Origin: Modestobacter sp. VKM Ac-2984
Lineage (GTDB): Bacteria > Actinomycetota > Actinomycetes > Mycobacteriales > Geodermatophilaceae
Direction: 5' to 3'
Length of the DNA: 64,000 nt
Assembly: GCF_026967985.1 (NCBI RefSeq)
Contig: NZ_JAPVBJ010000001.1
Coordinates: forward strand, 489,493-553,492
Made by a program: the position numbers and the translations under genes
Shown: positions 26,305 to 35,205 of the stretch, in pieces
Layout: the number at the start of each line of letters is the position of its first letter
How positions within the stretch are numbered: position 1 is the first letter of the stretch
Notes under the pieces: generated by a model
The model's input: the letters and a program-made list of their open reading frames with translations, nothing else
Database searches by the model: none
Told to the model about the DNA's origin: nothing

Positions 26305-27537
26305 TCAGTCGGTGAGGTCGCGGACGACGGCGTCGGCGAGCAGCCGGCCCCGGTCGGTGAGGACGGCGAGCCCGGCCTCGTGCGGCCCGGCCGCCAGCAG
26401 CCCTCGGACGCATGCCTCCGCGGCCCGCGCCTGCCCGGCCGGCGACAGGGCGGCCAGCGGCAGCCCGTCGCGCAGCCGCAGCCCCAGCATCACCCGCTCC
26501 AGCGCCTGGTCCTCCGCCGTCAGCAGCTCGGTGTCGGCGGCCGGGTGCAGGCCGGCGGCGAGCCGGTCGGCGTAGGCGGCCGGGTGCTTGACGTTCCACC
26601 AGCGCAGCCCGCCGACGTGCGAGTGCGCGCCCGGCCCGATGCCCCACCAGTTCGCGTTGGCCCAGTACAGCTCGTTGTGCCGGCAGCGGGCCGCCCGGTC
26701 GCGGGCCCAGTTCGACACCTCGTACCAGCCCAGCCCGGCGCCGCCGAACGCCCGGTCGGCCTGCTCGTAGCGGTCGGCGAGCACGTCGTCGTCGGGCATC
26801 GGGAGCTCGCCGCGAGCGACCCGCCGGGCCAGCCGGGTGCCCTGCTCGACGATCAGCGCATAGGCGCTGACGTGGTCGACCGGAGCGGCCAGGACGGCGT
26901 CGAGCGAGGCCTGCCAGTCGGCGTCGGTCTCTCCCGGCGCGCCGTAGATCAGGTCCAGGTTGACGTGCTCGAACCCGGCGGCGCGGGCCTCGTGCGCGGC
27001 CTGCACCGCCCGGCCGGGGGTGTGCCGGCGGTCCAGCACGGCGAGCACGTGCTCGGCGGCGGACTGCATGCCCAGGCTGATCCGGGTGAAGCCGCCGGCC
27101 CGCAGGGTGGCCAGCGACTCCGGCGTCACCGACTCGGGGTTGGCCTCGGTGGTCACCTCGACGTCGGGGGCCACCGGGAAGAGCTCCCGGACGGCGTCCA
27201 TGACGGCCACCAGGTCCTGCGCCGGCAGCAGCGTCGGCGTGCCCCCGCCGACGAAGACGGTCTGCACGGTGGGACGGTCCGGTCCCAGCACCTCGGCGGC
27301 CAGCCGCAGCTCGGCGATCGCGGTGCCGGCGTACTCGCTGCGGTTGGCGCCGGGGCCCAGCTCGTCGGAGGTGTAGGTGTTGAAGTCGCAGTAGCCGCAG
27401 CGGGTCGCGCAGAACGGCACGTGCACGTAGAGCCCGAACGGCGTCGTCGGCAGCCCTTCGCGGGCCGACGCCGGGAGCATCGAGGGGTCCGCGGGCAGCG
27501 CCGGGGTCTGGCCGAGGAGAGGGAGGGTGGCAGTCAT
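26305..27537 (-). CDS. hemW: HemW-like radical SAM protein
   Basis: A 410-residue radical SAM protein related to coproporphyrinogen dehydrogenase. The CxxxCxxC cluster is C43, C47, C50 (CATRCGYC). VFVGGGTPTLL, the SAM-binding GGGTP motif, and CRHNELYWANANWWGIGPGAHSH split over residues near 290 follow. This HNxxYW motif marks HemW, a heme chaperone, rather than true HemN oxidases. The ATG at 27537 is 39 bases from the divergent hydratase-like gene. In mycobacteria the equivalent gene is annotated hemN and lies in the same general neighbourhood. Confidence 0.92.
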   Translation of the reverse strand: MTATLPLLGQTPALPADPSMLPASAREGLPTTPFGLYVHVPFCATRCGYCDFNTYTSDELGPGANRSEYAGTAIAELRLAAEVLGPDRPTVQTVFVGGGTPTLLPAQDLVAVMDAVRELFPVAPDVEVTTEANPESVTPESLATLRAGGFTRISLGMQSAAEHVLAVLDRRHTPGRAVQAAHEARAAGFEHVNLDLIYGAPGETDADWQASLDAVLAAPVDHVSAYALIVEQGTRLARRVARGELPMPDDDVLADRYEQADRAFGGAGLGWYEVSNWARDRAARCRHNELYWANANWWGIGPGAHSHVGGLRWWNVKHPAAYADRLAAGLHPAADTELLTAEDQALERVMLGLRLRDGLPLAALSPAGQARAAEACVRGLLAAGPHEAGLAVLTDRGRLLADAVVRDLTD

Positions 27538-27576
27538 CGCTGCACCCAGTGTGACCGCCCCCGGCAAGATGGCGGC

Positions 27577-28362
27577 GTGACCTCCGCGACCAATGACGAC
27601 CGCGTGCTCTCCGTCGAGGTGTCCGCCGGCGTGGCCCGACTGACCCTCGACTCCCCCGCCAACCGCAACGCCCTCTCCCGCGCGATGCGCGCCCAGCTCC
27701 GCGCCGCCCTCACCGAGGCCTTCGCCGACGACGCCGTGCGGGTGGTGGTCCTGGACCACACCGGCCGGGTGTTCTGCTCCGGCATGGACCTCGCCGAGGC
27801 CACCGGCGGCGCCGCCGCCGACCAGGGCGTCAACGAGTTCCCCGAGCTGCTGCAGCTGATCTGGCACGCACCCAAGCCGGTGCTCGCCGCCGTCCGCGGC
27901 CCGGCGCGCGCGGGCGGCGTGGGGCTGGCCGCCGCCTGTGACGTGGTGGTGGCCGGTGCCGGCGCCACGTTCGCGTTCACCGAGGTGCGGATCGGCCTCG
28001 TCCCGGCGGTGATCTCCGCGGTGTGCCGGCCGCGGATGCTGCCGAACGTCGTCCACCGGCTGATGCTCACCGGCGAGGTCTTCGACGCCGCGACCGCCGC
28101 CGCCGGCGGGCTGGTCGACCTGGCGGTGCCCGACGACGAGGTCGACGCCACCGTCGCCGCCCAGGTCACCGCGCTGGCCGCCGGAGCGCCGACCGCGCTG
28201 GCGGAGACCAAGCGGCTGCTGCGGTCGGGCACCGACCTGGCCGGGCAGTTCCCCGGGCTGCTGGAGCTGTCGGCGCGGTTCTTCGCCGGCGAGGAGGGCC
28301 AGGAGGGCATCGCCGCCTTCCGGGAGAAGCGCCCCGCCCGCTGGGTGCCGGCCGGCGAGTAG
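27577..28362 (+). CDS. enoyl-CoA hydratase/isomerase-family protein
   Basis: A 261-residue crotonase-fold protein. It has SPANRNALSRAMRAQL near the N-terminus, the oxyanion-hole segments GRVFCSGMDLAE and GPARAGGVGLAAACD, and FTEVRIGLVP. One oxyanion-hole position has A-R-A-G-G where many hydratases have G-x-A-x-G-G-G. E near residue 135 (FTEVRIG) matches one of the two catalytic glutamates, but the first (usually after the second oxyanion segment) appears replaced, so isomerase or lyase activity is also possible. The gene ends in TAG. It starts at GTG 27577, divergent from hemW. Confidence 0.85.
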   Translation: MTSATNDDRVLSVEVSAGVARLTLDSPANRNALSRAMRAQLRAALTEAFADDAVRVVVLDHTGRVFCSGMDLAEATGGAAADQGVNEFPELLQLIWHAPKPVLAAVRGPARAGGVGLAAACDVVVAGAGATFAFTEVRIGLVPAVISAVCRPRMLPNVVHRLMLTGEVFDAATAAAGGLVDLAVPDDEVDATVAAQVTALAAGAPTALAETKRLLRSGTDLAGQFPGLLELSARFFAGEEGQEGIAAFREKRPARWVPAGE

Positions 28363-28368
28363 CTCCGC

Positions 28369-28415
28369 GCACGCTCGTGCTCTGGTGCACCAGTGCAGCC
28401 AGAGCACGAGCGTGC
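28369..28415. terminator. perfect 17-bp inverted repeat after the hydratase-like gene
   Basis: The arms 28369-28385 and 28399-28415 are exactly complementary over 17 bases, with a 13-base loop that also holds a small palindrome. It begins seven bases after the TAG stop. There is no U-tract. It probably ends the upstream transcript. Confidence 0.75.
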
Positions 28416-28460
28416 CCGACCCCCTTGCCGGGCTCGTGCCCGCGGCCGCACCCTGGGTCC

Positions 28461-28622
28461 ATGACCGAGCAGGTGGACCCCCGGGCGCAGTTCCGCCAGC
28501 TCCCGGATCCGGTGCACCCGGACCAGCTCGTCGAGGTCCACGACGCCGATCCCCCGCTGCCGGTGGAGACGCCGGCCCACGCCGACCTGCGGCAGCTGGC
28601 CGCCGGCGGCGGCCCGGTCTGA
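28461..28622 (+). CDS. small hypothetical protein
   Basis: A possible 53-residue hydrophilic protein, Pro/Asp/Gln-rich (TEQVDPRAQFRQLPDPVHP). The codon third positions are strongly GC, as in real genes here, but the ribosome site before the ATG is weak. It lies after a strong terminator-like hairpin and convergent with the PH-domain gene. There are no recognised motifs. It may be a conserved small protein or chance reading frame. Confidence 0.4.
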   Translation: MTEQVDPRAQFRQLPDPVHPDQLVEVHDADPPLPVETPAHADLRQLAAGGGPV

Positions 28623-28646
28623 GTCAGCGGCTCGGCGCGTCCGCGC

Positions 28647-29021
28647 TCAGAGCACGTAGGTGGCGATCATCTGACCGAGCTGGCGGATGTCGGCGTTCCC
28701 CCGGAACTCCAGGCGGACCTTGCCCAGCCCGCTGAACCAGAGGTCGAGTTCGGCGTCCAGGTCGAAGGTCCCCGCGGTCTCGATGGAGAAGGCCTGCACC
28801 TTGCTGTACGGCAGCGAGGTGAAGTCGCGCTTCTTGCCGGTGATGCCCTGCACGTTGACCGCGATCAGTCGCTTGTCGGTGAAGACGACGAAGTCGCGCA
28901 CGCCCTTGAAGGACGCGACGAACTGCTCGCCCGCGACGAGCAGCGGCGCAACGGCCGGCGCGATGTCCTTCATGTCGCAGGGACTGAGTTTGAAGACGGA
29001 ACCGTTCGAGAAGTCGATCAC
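28647..29021 (-). CDS. bacterial PH-domain protein (bPH_1 type)
   Basis: A 124-residue single-domain protein. It carries the pattern of the bPH_1 family: RDFVVFTDKRLIAVNVQGI, then TGKKRDFTSLPYSKV, then FSIETAGTFDLDAELDLW, close to the family consensus throughout. The function of these small PH proteins is not established; they are soluble and often form oligomers. The GTG at 29021 gives the family's usual length. It stands alone, convergent with the small gene before it and downstream of selB on the same strand. Confidence 0.88.
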   Translation of the reverse strand: MIDFSNGSVFKLSPCDMKDIAPAVAPLLVAGEQFVASFKGVRDFVVFTDKRLIAVNVQGITGKKRDFTSLPYSKVQAFSIETAGTFDLDAELDLWFSGLGKVRLEFRGNADIRQLGQMIATYVL

Positions 29022-29070
29022 CGCGTCACCGTAGGGAGCCGTCCGGGCGGCGCACGGATCCCACGCCGGG

Positions 29071-30840
29071 TCAGCGCAGGCGGCGGGTGTTGTCCGGCTG
29101 GCGGACGGTGACCCCGCGGGCGTCGAGCCACTCGGCCAGCGGGACGGCGACCCGGCGGGTGGTCCCCCAGGCCTTGCGCGCCTCGCTGAGCGTGAACGGC
29201 TGCGGCAGCGTCGCCAGCCGGGTCCGCGCCTGCTCGGCGACGCCGGGGGCCAGGTAGATGCCCTCGGCGATCCGCACCAGCTGCTCGTCGCGCACCGCCG
29301 CTGCCAGCTCCCGCGGCCCCAGCCCGGCGGCCACCAGGTCACCGGCCTCGGGTGCGGCGAACGGCTCCTGGACCAGCCGGGCCCGGATGCCGTCCACCGC
29401 CCGTTGCACCGCCGGTGGCAGCGCCGCGGCACCGGCGACGACCCGGCCGTCCCGCAGCGCCAGGGGCTCCCGGACGAGAGCGGGCACCAGCTCCACGTCG
29501 GGCAGCTCCAGGGCCGACCGCAGCACCGCGGTCGGCGGGCCGGCCTCCAGCGGGCGCAGCTGCCGGTAGCGGGCCACCACCTGCGGCACCCGGGCGGCCA
29601 GCTCGTCGGCCAGCCCCGGCGCCAGCAGCCAGGGGCCGACCACCGTGGCGTCGGCGGGCACCGGCCAGCCCATGGCGACGAAGTCGGCGCGGCGCACGAA
29701 CCGTCGCCGCATCAGGTCCGCCCGCGCCCCGGCCTCACCCAGCGGCTGCTCGGCCAGCTCGGTCGCGCGGCTCCGGGCGGCGCCGCGGCGGCGCAGCTCC
29801 GGCGGGTCCACGTCGCGCACGTCGGCGCCGTGCACCCGGCGGGCACCGGGGTCGCGCAGCAGCAGCCGGTCACCCACCCGGAGCGGCAGCTCGGTGGCCA
29901 GCCGCAGCCGGAGTGCCGACCCGTCCAGCGGCCGCACGCGTGCGGCGACCGTGGCCGACCCGATGTGCACGATCAGCTCCGCGGGCAGCTTCTCCTCGAC
30001 CGGTCGCACCAGGGTCACGTCCAGGTCGGCGGTGCGCCGGAACGCGTCGGGGGTGAGCAGCGCGTCGCCGCGGGAGAGCTCCTCGACCGCCACGCCGCGC
30101 AGGTTGAGCGCCACCCGGGCGGTGGCCGAGGCCGAGTCGACCGGCGCGCCCAGCGACTGCAGCCCCCGCACGGTCACCGCACGTCCGGCCAGGTCCAGGC
30201 GGTCGCCGGTGGTCACCGTCCCGGCGGCCAGGGTGCCGGTCACGATGGTGCCGGCGCCCCGGATGGTGAAGGCCCGGTCGATCCACAGCCGCACCGGCGC
30301 GGCCGGCTCGGGTGCAGGCAGTCCGGCCAGCACCTGCTCCAGCGCGCCCGCCAGCTCCGGCAGCCCGGTGCCGGCACGGGCGCTGACCGCCACGGCCGGG
30401 ACCCGGCCCAGCGACGTCCCGGCCAGCCGCTCGGCGGCGTCGGCGAGCACCGGTGCGGGATCGGCCAGGTCGGACTTGGTGACGGCGAGCAGCCCGTGCC
30501 GCACCCCGAGGGCGTCCAGGACGGCGACGTGCTCGGCCGTCTGCGCCGACCAGCCGTCGTCGGCGGCGACCACGACCAGCGCGGCGGGGACCGACCCGAC
30601 CCCGGCGAGCATGTTGCCCACGAACCGCTCGTGCCCGGGCACGTCGACGACCGCCAGCCGGCGGCCGGAGGGCAGCGTCGTCCAGGCGAACCCGAGGTCG
30701 ATGGTGAGCCCGCGCCGGCGCTCCTCCTCCCACCGGTCGGGCTCCATCCCGGTCAGCGCCGTCACCAGGGTCGACTTGCCGTGGTCGACGTGGCCGGCGG
30801 TCGCCAGGACGTCCATCCGGGACGTGCGGGCAGCGGTCAC
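29071..30840 (-). CDS. selB: selenocysteine-specific elongation factor SelB
   Basis: A 589-residue translation factor that brings selenocysteyl-tRNA to the ribosome at a recoded stop codon. The GTPase domain has [10 protein letters not shown] (from about residue 15), [13 protein letters not shown] and TKSD. Domains 2-3 follow ([18 protein letters not shown]). The C-terminal third is made of winged-helix repeats that bind the SECIS hairpin in mRNA. The GTG at 30840 overlaps the selA stop (GTGA); an ATG at 30816 also fits. SelB contacts the SECIS and the tRNA but not the codon, so it should tolerate a changed anticodon. Confidence 0.96.
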   Translation of the reverse strand: MTAARTSRMDVLATAGHVDHGKSTLVTALTGMEPDRWEEERRRGLTIDLGFAWTTLPSGRRLAVVDVPGHERFVGNMLAGVGSVPAALVVVAADDGWSAQTAEHVAVLDALGVRHGLLAVTKSDLADPAPVLADAAERLAGTSLGRVPAVAVSARAGTGLPELAGALEQVLAGLPAPEPAAPVRLWIDRAFTIRGAGTIVTGTLAAGTVTTGDRLDLAGRAVTVRGLQSLGAPVDSASATARVALNLRGVAVEELSRGDALLTPDAFRRTADLDVTLVRPVEEKLPAELIVHIGSATVAARVRPLDGSALRLRLATELPLRVGDRLLLRDPGARRVHGADVRDVDPPELRRRGAARSRATELAEQPLGEAGARADLMRRRFVRRADFVAMGWPVPADATVVGPWLLAPGLADELAARVPQVVARYRQLRPLEAGPPTAVLRSALELPDVELVPALVREPLALRDGRVVAGAAALPPAVQRAVDGIRARLVQEPFAAPEAGDLVAAGLGPRELAAAVRDEQLVRIAEGIYLAPGVAEQARTRLATLPQPFTLSEARKAWGTTRRVAVPLAEWLDARGVTVRQPDNTRRLR

Positions 30841-32174
30841 CTCCACCGGCGGGCCACCTCCGACACGGCCGCGGTGAGCCGCTCGTCGTCGGCGGGGAGC
30901 AGGCTGCGCAGGTCCAGCAGGGTGCGGTCGCCCTCCAGGTAGCCCACCACCGGCGGGCTGCCGGCGCGCAGCGGCGCGGCGAAGCGGGGGTCCAGGGCGA
31001 CGGCGGCGCTGGGCAGCTCGAACTCCGGGGCTCCCCCACCGCCGACCCGCGCGGTCGCCGGGACGGCGACGGCCTCGACCCCGCAGGCCTGCAGCGCGGC
31101 GGCGACCGCTGCGGCGCGGGCCTGCAGGCCGGCCAGGTCGGCGTCGAGCATCTCCCGGACCGGTGGCACCGGGCCGCGCAGCGTCGCCTCGAGCGCCGCG
31201 AGGGTCGTCTTGTCGACCCGCAGCGCCCGGTAGAGGGGGTGTCGCCGCAGCCGCTGGACCAGCGCCGCGGAGCCCAGCACGATCCCGGCCTGCGGCCCGC
31301 CGAGCAGCTTGTCGCCGCTGCACAGCACCAGGTCCGCACCGGCGGCCAGCGTCGTCTGCAGGTCCGGCTCGTCGGGCAGCAGCGGGTGCGGGCGGAGCAG
31401 TCCACTGCCCACGTCGGCGACCAGCGGCACCCCGGTGCCGGCCAGCGCCGGAGCCAGCTCGGCGACGTCGGCGGACCGGGTGAAGCCGCGGACGACGAAG
31501 TTGGAGGGGTGCACCTTGAGCACCGCGCCGGTGTCCGGGCCGAGCGCGTCGGTGTAGTCGGCCAGCGAGACCCGGTTCGTCGTCCCGACCTCGCGCAGCC
31601 GGGCGCCGGTGCTGACCAGCAGGTCGGGGATGCGGAAGCCGTCGCCGATCTCGACCAGCTCCCCGCGGGCGATGACCAGCTCACCGCCGAACGCGGTGGC
31701 CACCAGCGCCAGCGCGGCGGCGCAGTTGTTCACCACCAGCGCGGCCTCGGCGGCGGGCACGGCGGCCAGCAACGCCGACAGCGCCCCCTCCCCCCGCGGG
31801 CCGCGCCGGCCGGTACCGAGGTCGAGCTCGACGTCGGTGGTGCCGCTGGCGGCCACCACCGCCGCCACGGCCGCGCCGGACAGCGGTGCCCGGCCGAGGT
31901 TGGTGTGCACGAGCACGCCGGTCGCGTTCAGCACCGGCGACAGGCTGCTGGCGGTGCCCGGCAGCCCGTCCAGGACCGCCGCGGCGACGTCCTCCGGCGC
32001 GACGTCGCCGTCCCGGACACGCTGCTGCGCGACCTGCACGGCGCGCTTCACCAGCTCCCGGCCCAGCCGCTGCGCCGCAGCCGCGACGGCGGGGTCGGCG
32101 AGCACGGTGTCGGTCCGGGGCACCTGCCGGCGCGGGTCGGTGGCCGCGGCGGTGGTCGTGGCTTCCGTGGTCAT
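30837..32174 (-). CDS. selA: L-seryl-tRNA(Sec) selenium transferase SelA
   Basis: A 445-residue pyridoxal-phosphate enzyme that converts seryl-tRNA(Sec) to selenocysteyl-tRNA(Sec) using selenophosphate. The cofactor lysine is K289 in [32 protein letters not shown] and [12 protein letters not shown] are family hallmarks, and the N-terminal tRNA-binding region is present. The length is normal. It follows the tRNA gene selC by 60 bases on the same strand and overlaps selB, so selC-selA-selB form one unit. SelA does not read the anticodon in known systems, which makes anticodon change possible. Confidence 0.97.
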   Translation of the reverse strand: MTTEATTTAAATDPRRQVPRTDTVLADPAVAAAAQRLGRELVKRAVQVAQQRVRDGDVAPEDVAAAVLDGLPGTASSLSPVLNATGVLVHTNLGRAPLSGAAVAAVVAASGTTDVELDLGTGRRGPRGEGALSALLAAVPAAEAALVVNNCAAALALVATAFGGELVIARGELVEIGDGFRIPDLLVSTGARLREVGTTNRVSLADYTDALGPDTGAVLKVHPSNFVVRGFTRSADVAELAPALAGTGVPLVADVGSGLLRPHPLLPDEPDLQTTLAAGADLVLCSGDKLLGGPQAGIVLGSAALVQRLRRHPLYRALRVDKTTLAALEATLRGPVPPVREMLDADLAGLQARAAAVAAALQACGVEAVAVPATARVGGGGAPEFELPSAAVALDPRFAAPLRAGSPPVVGYLEGDRTLLDLRSLLPADDERLTAAVSEVARRWR

Positions 32175-32234
32175 CGCGGCCGAGCGTAGGTGCCCGTCGC
32201 GGAGCCGACCCGAGGGCCGGCTCCGCGGAGCGGC

Positions 32235-32330
32235 TGGCGGAGACGGACGGGAATCGAACCCGCCTGACCGAGTTGCTCGGCCACGTCGGCTTTAGAGGCC
32301 GCGGGGGCCACCAGACACCCTGACGTCTCC
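32235..32330 (-). tRNA. selC: tRNA-Sec with anticodon CUA (UAG-decoding)
   Basis: A 96-base class II tRNA including an encoded CCA end. The acceptor stem is GGAGACG/CGTCTCC (7 bp). The T arm has a TTCGATT loop and a 5-bp stem, extendable to 6 by a G-C pair. The variable arm is an 8-bp stem (TGGCCGAG/CTCGGTCA, one G-U) with loop CAA. The anticodon stem CGGC/GCCG closes the 7-base loop CTCTAAA, giving anticodon CUA. Known bacterial tRNA-Sec has UCA in this place. Position directly before selA-selB identifies it as selC. It should insert selenocysteine at UAG codons. I recall CUA-type tRNA-Sec being reported for Geodermatophilaceae. Confidence 0.92.
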
Positions 32331-32337
32331 GCCGCCG

Positions 32338-32366
32338 ACCCTACGTCCCGACACCCGGACCGGCAG
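32338..32366 (-). promoter_or_regulatory. candidate selC promoter
   Basis: On the minus strand CTGCCG (32366-32361), 17 bases, TAGGGT (32343-32338) resembles a -35/-10 pair. A start about seven bases downstream of the -10 would fall at the 5' end of the tRNA. The match is weak but the position fits. Confidence 0.4.
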
Positions 32367-32394
32367 CTCCCACCCACCCGGCGGACCCGACGGG

Positions 32395-33468
32395 TCAGCC
32401 GGCGAGCCGGGTCCCGTCGCTGCCGAAGAGGTGGACGTGGTCGGCCCGCGGCACGACGTGGACCCGCTCACCCCGCTGTGGCGGCCGCCGGCCGTCGACG
32501 CGGACCGTGACGATGGACTCAGTGCCCTCCTGGAGGAGCCGTCCGTAGAGATAGGCGTCGGCGCCCAGCTCCTCGACCACGTCGACCTCGACCACCGCGC
32601 CGGCGTCGGAGACCTCGAAGTCCTCGGGACGGACGCCGAGGGTCATCGTCTCGCCCGCGCTGGCGGCGAGGGACTGCCGCGCCACCGGGTGGACGCGGTC
32701 CCCGAAGCGGACGCCCCCGTCGGTCACCGGCACCTCGAAGAGGTTCATCGCCGGGGAGCCGATGAAACCGGCCACGAAGACGTTGGCCGGGCGGTCGTAG
32801 AGCTCACGGGGGGCACCGACCTGCATGAGCAGGCCGTCCTTGAGCACCGCGACCCGGTCCCCCATGGTCATCGCCTCGACCTGGTCGTGGGTGACGTAGA
32901 CGGTGGTGATGCCCAGCCGGCGCTGCAGCGAGGCGATCTGCGTACGCGTCTGCACCCGCAGCTTGGCGTCCAGGTTCGACAGCGGCTCGTCCATCAGGAA
33001 CACCTGCGGCTTGCGCACGATCGCCCGCCCCATCGCCACCCGCTGCCGCTGACCACCGGAGAGCGCCTTGGGCTTGCGGTCCAGGTAGGGCTCCAGGTCC
33101 AGGAGCCTGGCCGCCTCCTCCACCCGGGTGCGGCGCTCCTCCTTGCCCATCCCGGCGATCTTCAGCGCGAAGCCCATGTTGTCCGCGACGCTCATGTGCG
33201 GGTAGAGCGCGTAGTTCTGGAACACCATCGCGATGTCCCGGTCCTTGGGCGCGACGTCGGTGACGTCGGTCTCCCCGATCCGGATCGCGCCGCCGTCGAC
33301 GTCCTCCAGGCCGGCGAGCATCCGCAGCGAGGTGGACTTGCCGCACCCGGAGGGGCCGACGAGCACCAGGAACTCGCCGTCCTCGATCTGCAGCTCGAGC
33401 TGGTCGACCGCCGGCCTGTCGCTGCCGGGGTAGAGCCGGGTCGCTCGGTCATAGGTGACGGTCGCCAT
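32395..33468 (-). CDS. sugar ABC transporter ATPase (MsmK/UgpC-like)
   Basis: A 357-residue ATPase of the MalK/MsmK group. Walker A is GPSGCGKST (38-46), the signature ALSGGQRQRVAMGRAI, Walker B VFLMDEPLSNLDA, with a switch histidine in VTHDQVEAM. A C-terminal TOBE/regulatory part of about 120 residues follows. The ATG at 33468 has AGGAG eight bases upstream. It is the last gene of the arabinofuranoside operon. MsmK-type ATPases can energise several sugar importers, so it may serve others too. Confidence 0.93.
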   Translation of the reverse strand: MATVTYDRATRLYPGSDRPAVDQLELQIEDGEFLVLVGPSGCGKSTSLRMLAGLEDVDGGAIRIGETDVTDVAPKDRDIAMVFQNYALYPHMSVADNMGFALKIAGMGKEERRTRVEEAARLLDLEPYLDRKPKALSGGQRQRVAMGRAIVRKPQVFLMDEPLSNLDAKLRVQTRTQIASLQRRLGITTVYVTHDQVEAMTMGDRVAVLKDGLLMQVGAPRELYDRPANVFVAGFIGSPAMNLFEVPVTDGGVRFGDRVHPVARQSLAASAGETMTLGVRPEDFEVSDAGAVVEVDVVEELGADAYLYGRLLQEGTESIVTVRVDGRRPPQRGERVHVVPRADHVHLFGSDGTRLAG

Positions 33469-33548
33469 CGGGCGCACTCCTGGTGATCTGAGATGCCGGG
33501 GATCCGGGGGACGAGGGAGAGGTCATCGGGTGCTGCGTGGGTCGGGGG

Positions 33549-35060
33549 TCAGCCAAGGGAGACCGCCGTCCAGGACACCGGGGGCAGCTCGATGGTGAGG
33601 ACGCCGTCCTGCAGGTGGGCGCTCTTGTTGGCCCCCGGGGCGACCCGGGTCGGCTCGGCCAGGGTGTTGACCGCGTAGGGGTCGTCGTCGGCGAGGGTGT
33701 GCGTCTCCAGGACCCGCACGTCGCCCAGGCTGCGGGCGTCGACGGTCACCGTCGTCGGCCCCTCGATCGCCCGGTTGACCAGGAAGACGGCCGTGGCGCC
33801 GGTCTCCGGGTCGTGGGTGGCCACCGCATCGACCAGCGGGACGTCCCCGTGCTCGGTGGTGCGGTAGGTCTCGCTGGACAGCTCGACCCGCAGCGCGGTG
33901 CCCCGGGCCAGCCGGGAGGTCAGCGCGAACGGGAAGAACGTCGTCTGCCGCCAGGCCGGGCCACCGGGCTCGGTCATGATCGGGGCGATGACGTTGACCA
34001 ACTGCGCCAGGCTGGCGGAGGTGACCCGGTCGGCGTGCTTGAGCAGCGAGATGAGCAGGCTGCCGACCACGACGGCGTCGGCGACGTGGTACGCGTCCTC
34101 GAGGAGGCGGGGCGCGTAGGGCCACTGCTCGATGTCGGTGATCTGGTCCTCGGCGTGGAAGCGCTCCTGGTACCAGACGTTCCACTCGTCGAAGGCGATG
34201 TTGATCGTCTTGGCGCTGCGCAGCTCGGCCTTGACGTGGTCCGCGGTGGCGACGACGGACTCGATGAAGTGGTCCATGTCGACGGCCGAGGCGAGGAAGC
34301 CGGCCAGGTCGCCGTTCCGCTCGGCGTAGTAGGCGTGGCAGGAGATGTAGTCGACGTCCTCGTAGGTGTGCTCCAGCACGGTGCGCTCCCACGCGCCGAA
34401 CGTCGGCATGGCCGAGTTGGAGCTGCCGCACACCACGAGCTCGACCGACGGGTCCAGCTGGCGCATGGCCTTGGCGGTCTGGGCGGCGATCTTGCCGTAG
34501 TCCTCCGCACTGCGGTGCCCCAGCTGCCAGGGGCCGTCCATCTCGTTGCCCAGGCACCACATCTTCACGCCGAAGGGCTCCGTGGTGCCGTCGGCGATCC
34601 GCTGGTCCGACAGGGCCGATCCGGACCGGACGTTGCTGTACTCCAGGAGGTCCAGGGCCTCCAGCACACCGCGGGTGCCGAGGTTGACCGCCAACATCAG
34701 CTCGCTGCCCGCCTTGTCGTTCCAGCGGGCGAACTCGTGCAGGCCGACCTGGTTGGTCTCCAGCGAGTGCCAGGCCAGGTCCAGGCGCTTGGGCCGGGAC
34801 TCTCGCGGCCCCACGCCGTCCTCCCACCGGTAGCCGGAGACGAAGTTGCCGCCGGGGTAGCGGATGGTCGACACCCCCAGCTCACGGACCAGCTCGAGCA
34901 CGTCGGTCCGGAAGCCCTCCTCGTCGGCCGTCGGGTGACCGGGCTCGTAGAGGCCGTCGTAGACGCAGCGGCCCAGGTGCTCGACGAAGGAGCCGAAGAC
35001 CCGCCGGTGGACGGCGCCGATGGTGAAGCGGGGGTCGAGCGTCAGGTGTGCAGTGGACAT
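33549..35060 (-). CDS. abfA: GH51 alpha-L-arabinofuranosidase
   Basis: A 503-residue intracellular glycoside hydrolase of family 51 that removes arabinofuranose from arabino-oligosaccharides. Residues GNE (E173) in the KMWCLGNEMDGPWQLG block are the acid/base; E292 in FDEWNVWY is the nucleophile. The (beta/alpha)8 domain opens with GSFVEHLGRCVYDGLYEP and the C-terminal beta domain is complete. There is no signal peptide, so it acts on imported oligosaccharides. It is embedded between the permease genes and the ATPase gene of a sugar importer, which predicts arabino-oligosaccharides as the cargo. Confidence 0.95.
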   Translation of the reverse strand: MSTAHLTLDPRFTIGAVHRRVFGSFVEHLGRCVYDGLYEPGHPTADEEGFRTDVLELVRELGVSTIRYPGGNFVSGYRWEDGVGPRESRPKRLDLAWHSLETNQVGLHEFARWNDKAGSELMLAVNLGTRGVLEALDLLEYSNVRSGSALSDQRIADGTTEPFGVKMWCLGNEMDGPWQLGHRSAEDYGKIAAQTAKAMRQLDPSVELVVCGSSNSAMPTFGAWERTVLEHTYEDVDYISCHAYYAERNGDLAGFLASAVDMDHFIESVVATADHVKAELRSAKTINIAFDEWNVWYQERFHAEDQITDIEQWPYAPRLLEDAYHVADAVVVGSLLISLLKHADRVTSASLAQLVNVIAPIMTEPGGPAWRQTTFFPFALTSRLARGTALRVELSSETYRTTEHGDVPLVDAVATHDPETGATAVFLVNRAIEGPTTVTVDARSLGDVRVLETHTLADDDPYAVNTLAEPTRVAPGANKSAHLQDGVLTIELPPVSWTAVSLG

Positions 35061-35205
35061 GAGGGTTCCTCGACGTGGGGGCGGCCGGGCCGCGCGATGG
35101 GGCGACGGGCCTGGAACAGGTCCGTCAGAGGGAGGTCCGGCGGGCAGCACGAGGACGTGCGCCGCGCCGGCCGGGGCCCGACGCCGGTGGCGGGCCGCCG
35201 GGGAG

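Noticed and set aside
32235-32330. Reading the tRNA as tRNA-Leu or tRNA-Ser, also class II
   Set aside because: The 7-base loop gives CUA, which is neither a leucine nor a serine anticodon, and the gene sits directly before selA-selB.
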